A stretch of 64,000 nucleotides of DNA from an uncultured Lachnospiraceae bacterium (GCA_910584845.1 CAJUDH010000001.1:183331-247330); one strand, 5' to 3'. Shown: positions 25,686-34,909, numbered from the stretch's first letter. The notes: a model not told the origin generated them from the sequence alone. Made by a program: numbers and translations.

Positions 25686-25895
25686 TTATGCGTCAGCTTT
25701 GATCCCGTACTTTCTGTTGAACTTGTCAATACGTCCGCGGGCTGCCGCCGTCTTCTGCTGGCCGGTATAGAAAGAATGGCATTTGGAACAAACTTCCACG
25801 TGGATTTCTTTCTTGGTAGAGCCGGTTACGAACTCATTGCCGCAGTTGCAGGTTACTTTTGCCTGGTAATAGGCCGGATGGATACCTTCCCTCAT
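25686..25895 (-). CDS. rpmE: 50S ribosomal protein L31 (zinc-binding form)
   Basis: A 69-residue ribosomal protein with the zinc ligands CNCG and CSKC, so it is the C+ paralogue used when zinc is sufficient. MREGIHPAYYQAKVTCNCG is the family N-terminus. The start at 25895 has AGAGGTG six bases upstream. A promoter lies at 25995-26023 and the leader of about 90 bases contains an AACGG/CCGTT hairpin that could be a control element. Confidence 0.95.
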   Translation of the reverse strand: MREGIHPAYYQAKVTCNCGNEFVTGSTKKEIHVEVCSKCHSFYTGQQKTAAARGRIDKFNRKYGIKADA

Positions 25896-25994
25896 CTTCT
25901 TCACCTCTTTACTTTTTGATTCTATAGTCTTGTGATCCTCTAACGGCCTCTGCCGGACCGTTAAAATCACCCCACGTCTATAAACAGCGTTGTT

Positions 25995-26023
25995 AGTATA
26001 CCACAAAGAAGTAAGGTTTGCAA
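25995..26023 (-). promoter_or_regulatory. Promoter of rpmE
   Basis: Minus strand TTGCAA (26018-26023), 17-base spacer, extended -10 TGTGGTATACT with TATACT at 25995-26000. Confidence 0.75.
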
Positions 26024-26063
26024 GTATTTTTTCATTGGATCCGCCCTTTTACGGCAAGGGCCG

Positions 26064-27032
26064 TTACGGTCCTTTGCCGATTTCAAAGTCCTCCTCTACC
26101 GGATAAGGATCCACATCCGAAAAATGCCACCACTCCCCTGAATACGGCTTAAATCCACATTGTTCCATCGTATTTTCCAGCAATGTGGCATTTCCGGCCG
26201 CTGCAGCGCTGCAGTCGCTGTAGTCACGGTCTGCACGGCTGGAAAAATCGTCAAACCCTGTGGGCATTTCCGGTTCCCCACCGTCCACGGCCACAAGGGT
26301 AACATCCACGGTGTTTCCACGGCTATGGGAAGAATAGCCTTTATTCGGGTTTGCAACATAGGTAGAGTTGGGGCAGACTTCCCACAGGCAAAATTGGGCG
26401 GAAACCGGGCGGTAGGCATCCCATATTTTCAGCGTCATCCCCTGGGCTTTCAGTATGTCCTGGGCCTGCCTTAGCTTTTCTATAGTGCCATACCGCAAAT
26501 ATGCTTCCGTAAAGCCATAGATCTTCTGTCCGGTGAAATTATCCTCCGTGGAATACTTTAAGTCCACCAAAATGTCAGGTATGTAATCCCGGACACGGAC
26601 CAGGCTGCTTTTGTCAGGGATCGGCAGCCCCTCCCCCCGGGCAGGATAGCTGCTTTCTAAAGCCCCGACAGGTTCGTCTGCCTGGGACGGTCCCGCCGCC
26701 CTTATTGCCCCCACATCTGCCGTAGTCGCTTCCGGCGCTTCCACCGTACTTGCCCCTACGGTTTTTGGCACTGTTTTGGCAACCGCCCCTTCTGTGCTCC
26801 CCCCCCTTTCCTTTTCCGCCCCGCCAAAACCCTCCCCGTCCTGCTTTATGTCCTGGAAGGTTGCCGGCTCCTCCTTCCTTACGCACCCCATGGGAAAGGC
26901 CCACAGGCATAAAGCCAAGGCCAGGGCCACCGCCCGGGATCCTGCCTGAAAGCCTCTTTTTGCCAATGTACAAAAATCGGTTTTCCAATGCCCCCTAATA
27001 TAAGGTAAGTTCCGAAATAACCGTGTCTTCAT
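26064..27032 (-). CDS. VanX-like D-Ala-D-Ala dipeptidase lipoprotein (peptidase M15D)
   Basis: A 322-residue protein. An N-terminal hydrophobic stretch ends in the lipobox-like FPMGC (cysteine near residue 50), so it is probably a lipoprotein outside the membrane. A low-complexity Ala/Glu/Thr/Gly linker (about 55-125) follows, then the M15 domain: the zinc/catalytic signature SSHSRGNTVDVTLV near residue 235 and EWWHFSD near residue 302, both intact. The family cleaves D-Ala-D-Ala or trims peptidoglycan peptides; a chromosomal copy outside a van cluster does not imply vancomycin resistance. GGGAGG sits five bases before the ATG, so the unusual start within the kinase gene (38-base overlap) is well supported. 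Confidence 0.88.
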   Translation of the reverse strand: MKTRLFRNLPYIRGHWKTDFCTLAKRGFQAGSRAVALALALCLWAFPMGCVRKEEPATFQDIKQDGEGFGGAEKERGGSTEGAVAKTVPKTVGASTVEAPEATTADVGAIRAAGPSQADEPVGALESSYPARGEGLPIPDKSSLVRVRDYIPDILVDLKYSTEDNFTGQKIYGFTEAYLRYGTIEKLRQAQDILKAQGMTLKIWDAYRPVSAQFCLWEVCPNSTYVANPNKGYSSHSRGNTVDVTLVAVDGGEPEMPTGFDDFSSRADRDYSDCSAAAAGNATLLENTMEQCGFKPYSGEWWHFSDVDPYPVEEDFEIGKGP

Positions 27033-28809
27033 ATTTGCCTCCCGGATAAACAGACTCTATGGTAAACGTAATTTGGCTCGCCACGACAGGTTCTTTCAGG
27101 GGAATATCCTGCATGGCAAACACGTCGGCCAGCGAGTAGCTCTCGCTGGCGCCGGCCGGGTAGGATACACGCAGCATGGCCGGGCGGGAATTTTTCTGAT
27201 ATAAGTCCAGGCTTTTCTGGTAGCCGGCATTTATGCAAAACCCTGACACCTGACGCTCCCCACGGAACATAAATGTGACCGACTCCCCTTGCCCCTGGCC
27301 GGCTGCCCCCTCTACCCAAGCGGTCGCCAAATCCCCGTCCATGAGCCGGCTTGGGCTATGGGTCATATTGTATTCGGACAAAGAACTGCTGGCCACCACG
27401 GATGTTATATCATTTATGGTAATGGCCGGCACACTGGGGGCCGTAGTAGCCAAAACCTCCTCGGTAGCTACAGTGGCCTTTGCCGCCTCTTCGGCCTCTC
27501 CCTGAAAGCTTTCCTCCTCCTGGCTGCTTTCTATGGAAGGTTCTGCCTCGGCCGAGGCGGGCAAAGGGGCGCCGTCCCCCTCTTTGCCCCCTGACCAGGC
27601 AGACAACAAAGAATAGGTTACCAAGGTTACGACCCCAATTCCGATAGCCATACATGTGATAACCGCCGCCCCCAATCCAAGCCACATCCCTTTCGATGGT
27701 TTTCCTTTTCCCGGATCCACACTCCCTTGCGGGGGCGCAGGCGGCTGTTGCCCCATGGCCCCTTGCCGGGCGGCTGCCTCCGGCCGGTAGGTATCTTCCC
27801 GCCGGGCATCCGCCCTCAATCCTGTCGGATCGGCTGCCTGCTGGCTTTGGGGCGCCTGAAAGGCTTCCCTTAGTTCCCCTACCGACTGAAAACGGTTCGG
27901 TGCGTAAAGCGCCAGCCCCTTCATCAACGCCGCTTCCTGATAATCCGGCATCCTCACCCCAAGCTCTGAAGGGCGTTTGAGCCGGTCTTCCTCTGCACGG
28001 CTCATAATATCGTCAGGTTTCCTCCCGGTAACAGCCCGGTATATGGTTGCGCACAAAGCATAAACATCCGTCCATGGCCCTTGCTGCCCCCTTCCTCCAT
28101 ACTGCTCCCAGGGGGCGTACCGGGGACGCAAAATCACGGACATTTCCCGCCCTTCAGCCGTAAAGTCCCTGGCCGCGCCAAAGTCAATCAGCTTGCACCG
28201 GTTGTCCGGACCAACCATAATATTGTCCGGGCTGATGTCCCTATGGATCAGGCCAGACTGGTGTATGGTTTCCAAAGATGCCATGACCGGTTCCAGCAAT
28301 TTCAACACCTGGCCCGGTTCCATAGTGCCCCCCCTTTGCTCCAGCATCTGCTCCAGGGTTTTTCCTTCCACAAACTCCATAACAATATAGGCGGTGCCGT
28401 TCTCTTGGAAAAAGTCTTTTACCGCCACAATGCCCGGCAGCCCCCAGAATTTGGCCAGGCACCTGGCCTCCTCCAAAAACTTCCCTTTTTCATTTTGAAA
28501 AACGCCGTCCTTTTTCCCTGTCATCATAACCAAACGGTTGCTTTGGCTGTTCTCCCTAGTCACAAGTTCATTGGGGTAATATTCTTTAACGGCCAGCTTC
28601 ATCCCCAAATCCAGGTCATATCCCATATAGGTAATCCCGAAGCCGCCCTCGCCCAGTGCCCGCCCCGCCAGGTATTTGCCGTTTAGGATTGTCCCCAAGG
28701 GCAAGTGGCGGGGGCTGGCCACATAGCCCTCCTCCCGAAACCCACAATAGGGGCACGGCCCTTGCCCCGTTTTCTGGTTCATGCAGCCCATGCATAAGTT
28801 CAATTCCAT
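26995..28809 (-). CDS. Transmembrane Ser/Thr protein kinase with extracellular discoidin-like domain
   Basis: A 604-residue protein. Residues 1-25 hold a small zinc ribbon (CMGC and CPYC). The kinase domain (about 42-300) has the glycine loop LGEGGFGITY, the lysine in AVKEYY, the catalytic loop IHRDISPDNIM and LIDFGAARD, all intact. A Pro/Gln-rich linker precedes one membrane helix (about 373-398). After an acidic Ser/Glu stretch the outer part (about 470-604) reads as a discoidin-type, NADase-associated glycan-binding domain (LMDGDLATAWVEG, VSGFCINAGY). It lacks PASTA repeats, unlike PrkC. The domain order suggests sensing of a cell-surface carbohydrate. Coupled by a 38-base overlap to the VanX-like gene. 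Confidence 0.9.
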   Translation of the reverse strand: MELNLCMGCMNQKTGQGPCPYCGFREEGYVASPRHLPLGTILNGKYLAGRALGEGGFGITYMGYDLDLGMKLAVKEYYPNELVTRENSQSNRLVMMTGKKDGVFQNEKGKFLEEARCLAKFWGLPGIVAVKDFFQENGTAYIVMEFVEGKTLEQMLEQRGGTMEPGQVLKLLEPVMASLETIHQSGLIHRDISPDNIMVGPDNRCKLIDFGAARDFTAEGREMSVILRPRYAPWEQYGGRGQQGPWTDVYALCATIYRAVTGRKPDDIMSRAEEDRLKRPSELGVRMPDYQEAALMKGLALYAPNRFQSVGELREAFQAPQSQQAADPTGLRADARREDTYRPEAAARQGAMGQQPPAPPQGSVDPGKGKPSKGMWLGLGAAVITCMAIGIGVVTLVTYSLLSAWSGGKEGDGAPLPASAEAEPSIESSQEEESFQGEAEEAAKATVATEEVLATTAPSVPAITINDITSVVASSSLSEYNMTHSPSRLMDGDLATAWVEGAAGQGQGESVTFMFRGERQVSGFCINAGYQKSLDLYQKNSRPAMLRVSYPAGASESYSLADVFAMQDIPLKEPVVASQITFTIESVYPGGKYEDTVISELTLY

Positions 28810-28840
28810 ATCTGTTCTCCTTGGCTTTTATACTTAGCCA

Positions 28841-30268
28841 TCAATAAAACCGGATCTTTTTCGCATTATCCACAAACTCCTGGTTGTTCCTTGTCTTGGA
28901 AAACAAATCCAATATTTTTTCCACAGACTCTTCCGGCTTCAACGTATTGGTTGCTTTACGGATAATATCCACCGCCTCCGCTTCTTCCTCGGTTAAGAGC
29001 AAATCATCCCGGCGGGTACCGGATTTCAGAATATCAATGGCTGGGAAAATCCTCTTTTCCGAAAGTTTCCGGTCTAATACCAGCTCCATATTTCCGGTAC
29101 TCTTAAACTCTTCGTAAATAACGTCGTCCATACGGCTCCCCGTATCTACCAGCCCTGTGGCCAGGATCGTCAGGCTGCCCCCTTCCCGCATATTACGGGC
29201 CGCGCCGAAAAAGCGTTTCGGCATATGGAGGGCTGCCGGGTCAAGGCCGCCGGACAACGTGCGCCCACTGGGAGGCACAACCAGGTTATAAGCCCTGGCC
29301 AGCCGCGTAATGCTGTCCAGCAATATCATCACGTCACGTTTATGTTCCACCAGGCGTTTTGCCCGTTCGATTACCATTTCCGACACCCGCTTATGGCGCT
29401 CCGGCAATTCGTCAAAGGTTGAGTAGATTACCTCTACGTTGGGGCCCATAACCGATTCTTTCACATCCGTAACTTCCTCGGGGCGCTCGTCAATTAATAA
29501 AATAATCAAATGCATGTCCGGGTGGTTTGCCGTAATGGCCTGGGCCACCTGCTTAAGCAAAGTAGTTTTCCCTGCCTTAGGCGGGGACACAATCAGCCCA
29601 CGCTGGCCTTTGCCAATAGGCGCAAGCAAATCCAGCACCCGCATAGCTGTGCTGGTTTTTCCCGTGGTTTCCATATGCAGACGTTCATTGGGGAATACAG
29701 GGGTCAAGTTTTCAAAGCTGGGACGGCGTTCGATAACGCTGATAGGATAGCCATTGACATTTTTAATATATAACAAAGCGGCAAATTTCTCCGCCGCCGT
29801 CTTTACCCGGCGGTTGCCTACAATAATGTCGCCGGTCTTAAGGTTGAACCGGCGGATCTGGGACGGCGCCACATACACGTCGTTCTCACCCGGCAGGAAA
29901 TTTTCACACCGGATAAATCCAAAGCCGTCCGGCATAACCTCCAAAATGCCGTTGGCCCCAATGCCGCTGTCCAGCTCTGCTATTTCCTGGGGGGTAAGGG
30001 CATCCGGCTGGCGGTTTTCCCTTGAAGGGCGCTGGGCCCGGGGCATATTGCGCTCGTCTGCCTTCCCCTCTGGTTGAGGCTGGGGCTGTGCTTGCGGCTT
30101 GGGGGAAGGCGGGGCTACGGCGGTTTTGATAATCTCCTCCTGCTGTGCCGCCTCGCACAGCACTTCAATTAGTTCTGCCTTGCGCATGGTGCTGCCCCCT
30201 TTAATTTTCTGGCTCTTTGCCAATTCCCTTAACTCTGTCAAAGGCAATGTTTGCAATTTTTCTCTCAT
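28841..30268 (-). CDS. rho: Transcription termination factor Rho
   Basis: A 475-residue hexameric RNA helicase. The N-terminal Rho_N helix-extended-loop-helix (LTELRELAKSQKIKG) is followed by a Pro/Gln-rich linker (about 50-85), the cold-shock-type RNA-binding domain (GFGFIRCENFLPGENDVYV, altered here to DGFGFIRCENF) and the ATPase with Walker A PPKAGKT, Walker B VMILLDSITRLARAYN and the Q-loop region. GGAGA precedes the start. The linker is an insertion relative to E. coli Rho, as is common in Gram-positive bacteria. Confidence 0.96.
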   Translation of the reverse strand: MREKLQTLPLTELRELAKSQKIKGGSTMRKAELIEVLCEAAQQEEIIKTAVAPPSPKPQAQPQPQPEGKADERNMPRAQRPSRENRQPDALTPQEIAELDSGIGANGILEVMPDGFGFIRCENFLPGENDVYVAPSQIRRFNLKTGDIIVGNRRVKTAAEKFAALLYIKNVNGYPISVIERRPSFENLTPVFPNERLHMETTGKTSTAMRVLDLLAPIGKGQRGLIVSPPKAGKTTLLKQVAQAITANHPDMHLIILLIDERPEEVTDVKESVMGPNVEVIYSTFDELPERHKRVSEMVIERAKRLVEHKRDVMILLDSITRLARAYNLVVPPSGRTLSGGLDPAALHMPKRFFGAARNMREGGSLTILATGLVDTGSRMDDVIYEEFKSTGNMELVLDRKLSEKRIFPAIDILKSGTRRDDLLLTEEEAEAVDIIRKATNTLKPEESVEKILDLFSKTRNNQEFVDNAKKIRFY

Positions 30269-30623
30269 AAACGTTCTCCATTCTACTATGAAATTTTCGT
30301 TTTTCTATGATCTTGTCCTTCTTTGTGTGCAAAGCCAATCCTGTTTACAAAGATAGTCCGGATATTCCAAAAAGGCTATGTACGCAAGCCTACCGGGAGA
30401 TTTCTTGGTGAAAGCATACCTGTCCCTACCTCTTCCAGCAAAAAACCCGCCTCAAAATAACCGCGTAAAAGTTTTCCAGAATATCCAATCAGCACTTAGG
30501 GGTAAATAAACGATTCCAGAAAATCCTGATTGCAGATGTACAAGGGGGCGATACGGAGCGCCCCCCGGTTCACTTTAAAAGTATTATATAACGATTTCCC
30601 TAAAAAAGAAAGAGATTTTTCCT
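30269..30623. other. Gene-free interval between rho and rarA
   Basis: 355 bases without a credible gene. It contains one GC-rich hairpin (GGGGGCG / CGCCCCC, 30544-30565) about 60 bases past the rarA stop, lacking a T tract, and the rho leader. No clear rho promoter was found by eye. Confidence 0.6.
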
Positions 30624-31952
30624 TCACCCACCGTTCTCCTTTAAAAAATGCATGTGTTGCGAAATGATTTTTTCGTAGCCCATAAGGGAAGGATGGTAAA
30701 AAGTTTGCCCTTCCATGCCGTCTGGCAAATATTGCTGCTTTACGTAGTGGTTGGGGTAATCGTGGGCATACCGGTACCCTATGCCCCGCCCTAATTTTTC
30801 GGAACCACGGTAATGGGAATCCCGCAAGTGCGCGGGCACCGGAAGGGCCCGCTGGTTCTTCACAGCCTCCATGGCTTCGCTTATGGCACATACCGCCGCA
30901 TTGCTTTTAGGCGCCGTAGCCACATAAGTGGCTGCCTGGGACAGGATAATCTGGGCTTCCGGCATGCCCACCCGCTCTACAGCCTGGGCCGCACTGACCG
31001 CTACGGACAAAGCCTGGGGGTCTGCGTTCCCCACGTCTTCCGAGGCACAGATCATAATGCGGCGGGCAATGAACTTAATGTCTTCCCCCGCATACAGCAT
31101 CCGTGCCAAATAATAAACTGCCGCGTCCGGGTCAGAGCCCCTCATGCTTTTAATAAAAGCAGAAATCGTGTCATAATGGTTGTCCCCGTCTTTATCATAG
31201 CAAATGGCCCTTTTCTGGATGCACTCCTGGGCTACTTCCAACGTAATGTGGATTTTCCCGTCGGCGCCGCTCCGGTCCGTGGTCAATACCCCCAGCTCTA
31301 CGGCGTTCAAAGCCGCCCGGGCGTCGCCGCCTGACACGTCTGCCAGAAAATCCCCGGCATCTTCGTCAATCACCGCGCCGTAGCTCCCCATCCCCCGCTC
31401 TTGATCCGAAACCGCCCGGTAAATCAGTTCTTTTACGTCGTCTTTTTCCAGGGATTTCAATTCAAAAATCCGGGAGCGGGAAAGCAGGGCCCCATTCACT
31501 TCAAAATACGGGTTCTCTGTGGTAGCTCCAATCAGGATCAGCGTCCCGTCTTCCACATAGGGGAGCAAGTAATCCTGCTGCCCTTTGTTAAACCGGTGTA
31601 TCTCGTCCACAAATAAAATGGTCTTCTTCCCATACATACCCAAAGAATCCTTGGCCGCCTTCACTACTTCTTCCATGTCCTTTTTCCCGGCCACCGTGGC
31701 ATTGAGCTGGCGGAAATCCGCGCGGGTGGTGTTGGCGATCACTTTGGCCAGTGTTGTCTTACCCGTGCCCGGAGGCCCGTAAAAAACAAGCGACCCCAGC
31801 TGGTCTGCCTGAATGGCACGGTACAGCAGCTTATCTTTCCCAATAATATGCCTTTGCCCTACCACTTCGTCTAAAGTCCGCGGGCGCATGCGGGAGGCCA
31901 AAGGCGATTCTTTTTCTTGGGTTGCGCTCCTCATATAATCAAACAAGTCCAT
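30624..31952 (-). CDS. rarA: Replication-associated recombination protein A (RarA/MgsA)
   Basis: A 442-residue AAA+ ATPase of the clamp-loader type that acts at stalled forks. Walker A is GPPGTGKTTLA, Walker B is LFVDEIHRFNKGQQD, and the C-terminal MgsA region includes MRGSDPDAAVYYLARML and YKYP-like PNHYVKQQYLPDG. The ATG at 31952 has GGGGAG seven bases upstream; the longer frame starting at 31982 has none. An extended -10 (TGGTATACT, TATACT at 32014-32019) lies before it. Complete and normal in length. Confidence 0.95.
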   Translation of the reverse strand: MDLFDYMRSATQEKESPLASRMRPRTLDEVVGQRHIIGKDKLLYRAIQADQLGSLVFYGPPGTGKTTLAKVIANTTRADFRQLNATVAGKKDMEEVVKAAKDSLGMYGKKTILFVDEIHRFNKGQQDYLLPYVEDGTLILIGATTENPYFEVNGALLSRSRIFELKSLEKDDVKELIYRAVSDQERGMGSYGAVIDEDAGDFLADVSGGDARAALNAVELGVLTTDRSGADGKIHITLEVAQECIQKRAICYDKDGDNHYDTISAFIKSMRGSDPDAAVYYLARMLYAGEDIKFIARRIMICASEDVGNADPQALSVAVSAAQAVERVGMPEAQIILSQAATYVATAPKSNAAVCAISEAMEAVKNQRALPVPAHLRDSHYRGSEKLGRGIGYRYAHDYPNHYVKQQYLPDGMEGQTFYHPSLMGYEKIISQHMHFLKENGG

Positions 31953-32034
31953 AAATCGGCTCCCCTGAATTAACATACACATTCCGTCTATGATCCGTTA
32001 CTTAACAACCACTAGTATACCACAGCTTTCCCTC

Positions 32035-32868
32035 CTAATCAATCAAGAGTTCTTCCACAGTCACAAAACTATACCCTTCTTCCTGAAGCCGGTCTACCAA
32101 TTCCAACGCGGCCTCCACGGAAGTAGGGAAAATATCATGCATCAGGATAATGTCCCCGTCCCCCAGCTTTTTTTCTACCTGCCGGATAATCTGATTTGTG
32201 TTTTGTAATTTCCAGTCCAGGGAATCTACCGTCCAAAACACAGTAGTCATGTCTACCTGGCATTCCAGGCGGTCGTTCCAGTCCCCGTATGGCGGGCGCA
32301 AATACTGGGGGCGGACGCCGGTAATCTCTTCGATCATTTCCTCCGTCTGTTCCACTGCCTCGCAAACGGCGGCCTCCCCCGCATTGGTCAGCTGGATATG
32401 GCGGTAGCTATGGTTGCCGATTAAATGGCCCTCTTGCTGCATCCTGCGGATCAGCCCTTCGTTCCCTTCTATATTTTGCCCCATTAAAAAAAATGTGGCT
32501 TTCACCCCCCTCTCTTTCAGCCCGTCCAGCAGCTTGGCGGTGTGCTCTTTGTGGGGGCCGTCGTCAAAAGTCAAGGCCGCTACCTTCTGGCCGTTCCCGT
32601 TGCCCTCTGTTTGAAACGTTGATTTCCGGCCTCCATAGCCGCCTTGTTTTTGGGATGCCCCTTTGCCAGACCTTGCGGATCCGGGCGCCTCTTTATGGCT
32701 GGCCCTGTAGGCAGCAGCCGGATAGCCTTCCGGTGCGCCGGTTTTGCCGGCCCGCAAAATCCCTGCCGCAGATCCCAAAAGCCCCCCGTCAACCAATAGG
32801 ACTGCCAGCAGCAGCACTGCTTTCCGTTGAAACCTCCACCAGCTTTTTTTCATAAAGGCCACATCCAT
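32035..32868 (-). CDS. Membrane-anchored polysaccharide deacetylase (NodB family)
   Basis: A 277-residue carbohydrate esterase family 4 enzyme. An uncleaved-looking N-terminal anchor (about 12-32) and a low-complexity basic linker (about 40-90) precede the catalytic domain, with motif 1 TFDDGPH, motif 2 HSYRH (the two metal histidines) and motif 3 RPPYGDWN; motif HDIFPTSVEA near the end carries the last histidine. It would remove acetyl groups from peptidoglycan or another extracellular glycan. The ribosome site is GGAG eleven bases before the first ATG, so the exact start is uncertain; 32853 is the alternative. Confidence 0.88.
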   Translation of the reverse strand: MDVAFMKKSWWRFQRKAVLLLAVLLVDGGLLGSAAGILRAGKTGAPEGYPAAAYRASHKEAPGSARSGKGASQKQGGYGGRKSTFQTEGNGNGQKVAALTFDDGPHKEHTAKLLDGLKERGVKATFFLMGQNIEGNEGLIRRMQQEGHLIGNHSYRHIQLTNAGEAAVCEAVEQTEEMIEEITGVRPQYLRPPYGDWNDRLECQVDMTTVFWTVDSLDWKLQNTNQIIRQVEKKLGDGDIILMHDIFPTSVEAALELVDRLQEEGYSFVTVEELLID

Positions 32869-32926
32869 ACTTTACTCATCTCCATTATATGCGCCATGGC
32901 TTTCTGACTTGCTGTCGCTTTTTATT

Positions 32927-33210
32927 TTACGCCCCCGGACGGTCCCCTTCTTCCTGAAAGGGCCTGTCCGGACGGACATTGACCAACATTCCCGTCTCCC
33001 ATTGTTTCCGGCCGCTTTCCATGCTGCTGGCCATCGTATATCTTCAGGTGTTCCTACACTGCTATGCCCTAAATAATCTGCCAGGCGGATAATTTCTTTT
33101 TCATAATAGGTACAGGCAAACAAATGGCGCAGGTTGCCATCCTTTACCGCCTACGTCACCAGCCTGGCATATTCTTCTTTGGACAGTTCCTTTTCTCTAT
33201 ATTGTACTTG
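32927..33210 (-). pseudogene. Remnant of a tyrosine recombinase with internal deletion, stop codon and frameshift
   Basis: Read on the minus strand from 33210, one frame gives VQYREKELSKEEYARLVT, then a TAG, then AVKDGNLRHLFACTYYEKE and IIRLADYLGHSSV. The first part looks like the core-domain start and the second like the C-terminal catalytic part (HxLR/H region and LGHSSV) of a phage-integrase-type protein; the roughly 130 residues normally between them are missing. After LGHSSV the homology moves to another frame (NT, stop, RYTMASSMES). An open frame 32872-33123 spans part of this but is not a functional gene. Confidence 0.6.
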
Positions 33211-33284
33211 CTATCGTTTATCCTCGGTCAAGGGGGCACAAGCCCCAATACCGCCTTTGCTTTTATTGGCGCTTTTTAAAATAC

Positions 33285-33318
33285 AAAAAACGGCTATGGA
33301 CGCTTCCGTCCATAACCG
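33285..33318 (-). terminator. Terminator of the tagaturonate reductase gene
   Basis: Twelve-base stem CGGCTATGGACG / CGTCCATAACCG (33291-33302 with 33307-33318, loop CTTC, one mismatch) followed on the minus strand by TTTTTTG, 40 bases past the stop. Confidence 0.85.
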
Positions 33319-33359
33319 CCTTTGCAAACTGCCCAAACAGATGTTTTTAAAAATCGTGT

Positions 33360-34694
33360 TTACGCCAATACCTTCCCATATGCCTTGTCCATGCCGTCAG
33401 CCTGGATTATGTCATACCATTTCTGTACTTCCGGCAACATTTCGCTCAAATCCTGCCCCCAGTACTCATCTTTCTTTAAAATATCAGCCACAGGCGCCTC
33501 TTTCATATACTTCATAATATCTTCGCTGTCGTTGGCTGCGTCGGTACGGTAAAAAGCGATTAAAGCTGCCAGGGAAAAGGTAAGCCCCTGGGGATATTTA
33601 CCAAACTGCCCTTTATACTCCAGGATCGTTGGGAGTACCCGGGCTTTAAACTTAGAAACAGAGTTTAAGGCAATGGACAAAAGCAGATGTTTAATAAAAG
33701 GATTGGAGAAACGTTCCAACACTGCCTGGCCAAACTGCCGGTTATCCTCTGTATCTCCGATGGTAGGGATAATCTCTTCAAAAATACATTTTTTCAGGAA
33801 ACAGGAAACCTTTTCGTCTTTCAGGCACTGCCCTATGGTCTCTAACCCATACAGGTAGGCCCCCAGCACCATAGAGGTATGGGCCCCGTTTAAAATCCTC
33901 ACTTTGCGCTTTTTATAGGGGTCTACATTATCCGTCCATACCACGTTAAAGCCTGCCTTCTGCAAGGGCAGTTCCTCTTCGTGCTGGCCCTGGATCACCC
34001 ATAAATGAAAAATTTCGGCAGTGTCCATCATGTTGTCCTCCTGGCCGATCCTCTTGCACAGGGCATCATGCTCGTCACGGGGAAATCCGGTTACAATCCG
34101 GTCAACCAAAGTAGAACAAAAATCATTCTCGTTTTTCAGCCACGCTTTAAACTCTTCGCCTAAATTCCATAAGTCGGCATACTGCAGGCAACATTTTTCC
34201 AGCTCTTCACCGTTATGGTCAATCAGCTCGCAGGACAAAATAATAAACCCGTTAAGCCCCAGCTGGAACCGTCTATACAAAAGCTGCGTCAGCTTGCCCG
34301 GAAAGCTTTTGGCCGGGGCGTCTTCCAGCTTATTATCTGGTACATACTCGATCCCTGCCTCGGTCGTATTCGAAACGATAAAACGAAAATCCGGATTTTC
34401 AGCCAGCGCCATGTAACCGCCACAATCCGTATAAGGGTTTATGCACCGGGAGATCACGTCAATATGGGTATGTTCGTCTACCACCTCGCCATGGTCAATC
34501 CCCCGCAAAAACAAGTTATATTCACAATTCTGCTTCTCCAGCATCTCACACATGCCCCGCTCAATCGGCTGCACGACTACCACAGAACCGTCGAATAACC
34601 CCTGGCCTTTCAGCTTTTGCAAAAAATAATCCACGAAGCCACGTAAAAAACCGCCTTCCCCAAACTGAATTACCTTCTCTTTTACCTGATTCAT
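33360..34694 (-). CDS. uxaB: Tagaturonate reductase / altronate oxidoreductase
   Basis: A 444-residue NAD-dependent enzyme of the mannitol dehydrogenase family that interconverts tagaturonate and altronate in galacturonate breakdown. VIQFGEGGFLRGFVDYFLQKL is the nucleotide-binding start, SNTTEAGIEY is typical of UxaB, and the catalytic lysine region RKVRILNGAHTSMV is intact. ATG 34694 is chosen; a GTG three bases earlier is also possible with the same GGAGG. The gene stands alone: uxaA and uxaC are not in the window. Two palindromic operators bracket its promoter, so it is likely under carbon-source control. Confidence 0.9.
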   Translation of the reverse strand: MNQVKEKVIQFGEGGFLRGFVDYFLQKLKGQGLFDGSVVVVQPIERGMCEMLEKQNCEYNLFLRGIDHGEVVDEHTHIDVISRCINPYTDCGGYMALAENPDFRFIVSNTTEAGIEYVPDNKLEDAPAKSFPGKLTQLLYRRFQLGLNGFIILSCELIDHNGEELEKCCLQYADLWNLGEEFKAWLKNENDFCSTLVDRIVTGFPRDEHDALCKRIGQEDNMMDTAEIFHLWVIQGQHEEELPLQKAGFNVVWTDNVDPYKKRKVRILNGAHTSMVLGAYLYGLETIGQCLKDEKVSCFLKKCIFEEIIPTIGDTEDNRQFGQAVLERFSNPFIKHLLLSIALNSVSKFKARVLPTILEYKGQFGKYPQGLTFSLAALIAFYRTDAANDSEDIMKYMKEAPVADILKKDEYWGQDLSEMLPEVQKWYDIIQADGMDKAYGKVLA

Positions 34695-34808
34695 CACTTG
34701 TAACCTCCATGATATAAAATGATTGCCACCTGCCTCTCGCTGTAACCGGCCCTTTTCATAGGCGTCCCTTTCCTTTTAAGAAACAGGGAAACGGTGTTCT
34801 GCCCTTAA

Positions 34809-34822
34809 TGTAAACGCTTACA
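34809..34822. promoter_or_regulatory. Palindromic operator (cre/LacI-type), proximal site
   Basis: TGTAAACGCTTACA, a 14-base palindrome matching the CcpA cre or LacI/GalR-type consensus, about 40 bases after the predicted transcription start of uxaB and so placed to block elongation. Confidence 0.75.
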
Positions 34823-34862
34823 AATTTGACCGGCCCAAATGCTAAGATCAGTTCATAGTTTC

Positions 34863-34891
34863 ATCATACACCATTTGCCTCTATTATGCAA
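34863..34891 (-). promoter_or_regulatory. Promoter of uxaB
   Basis: Minus strand TTGCAT (34886-34891), 17-base spacer, TATGAT (34863-34868). It lies between the two palindromic operators. Confidence 0.7.
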
Positions 34892-34909
34892 TACCTTTTC
34901 CCATAATTT

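Noticed and set aside
26064..27032. VanX-like gene as a vancomycin-resistance determinant
   Set aside because: No vanH, vanA/B ligase or vanRS genes are nearby; the lipoprotein signal points to wall recycling or remodelling.
30544..30565. GGGGGCG/CGCCCCC hairpin as terminator of rarA
   Set aside because: No T tract follows on the minus strand, so it is only noted within the gap entry.
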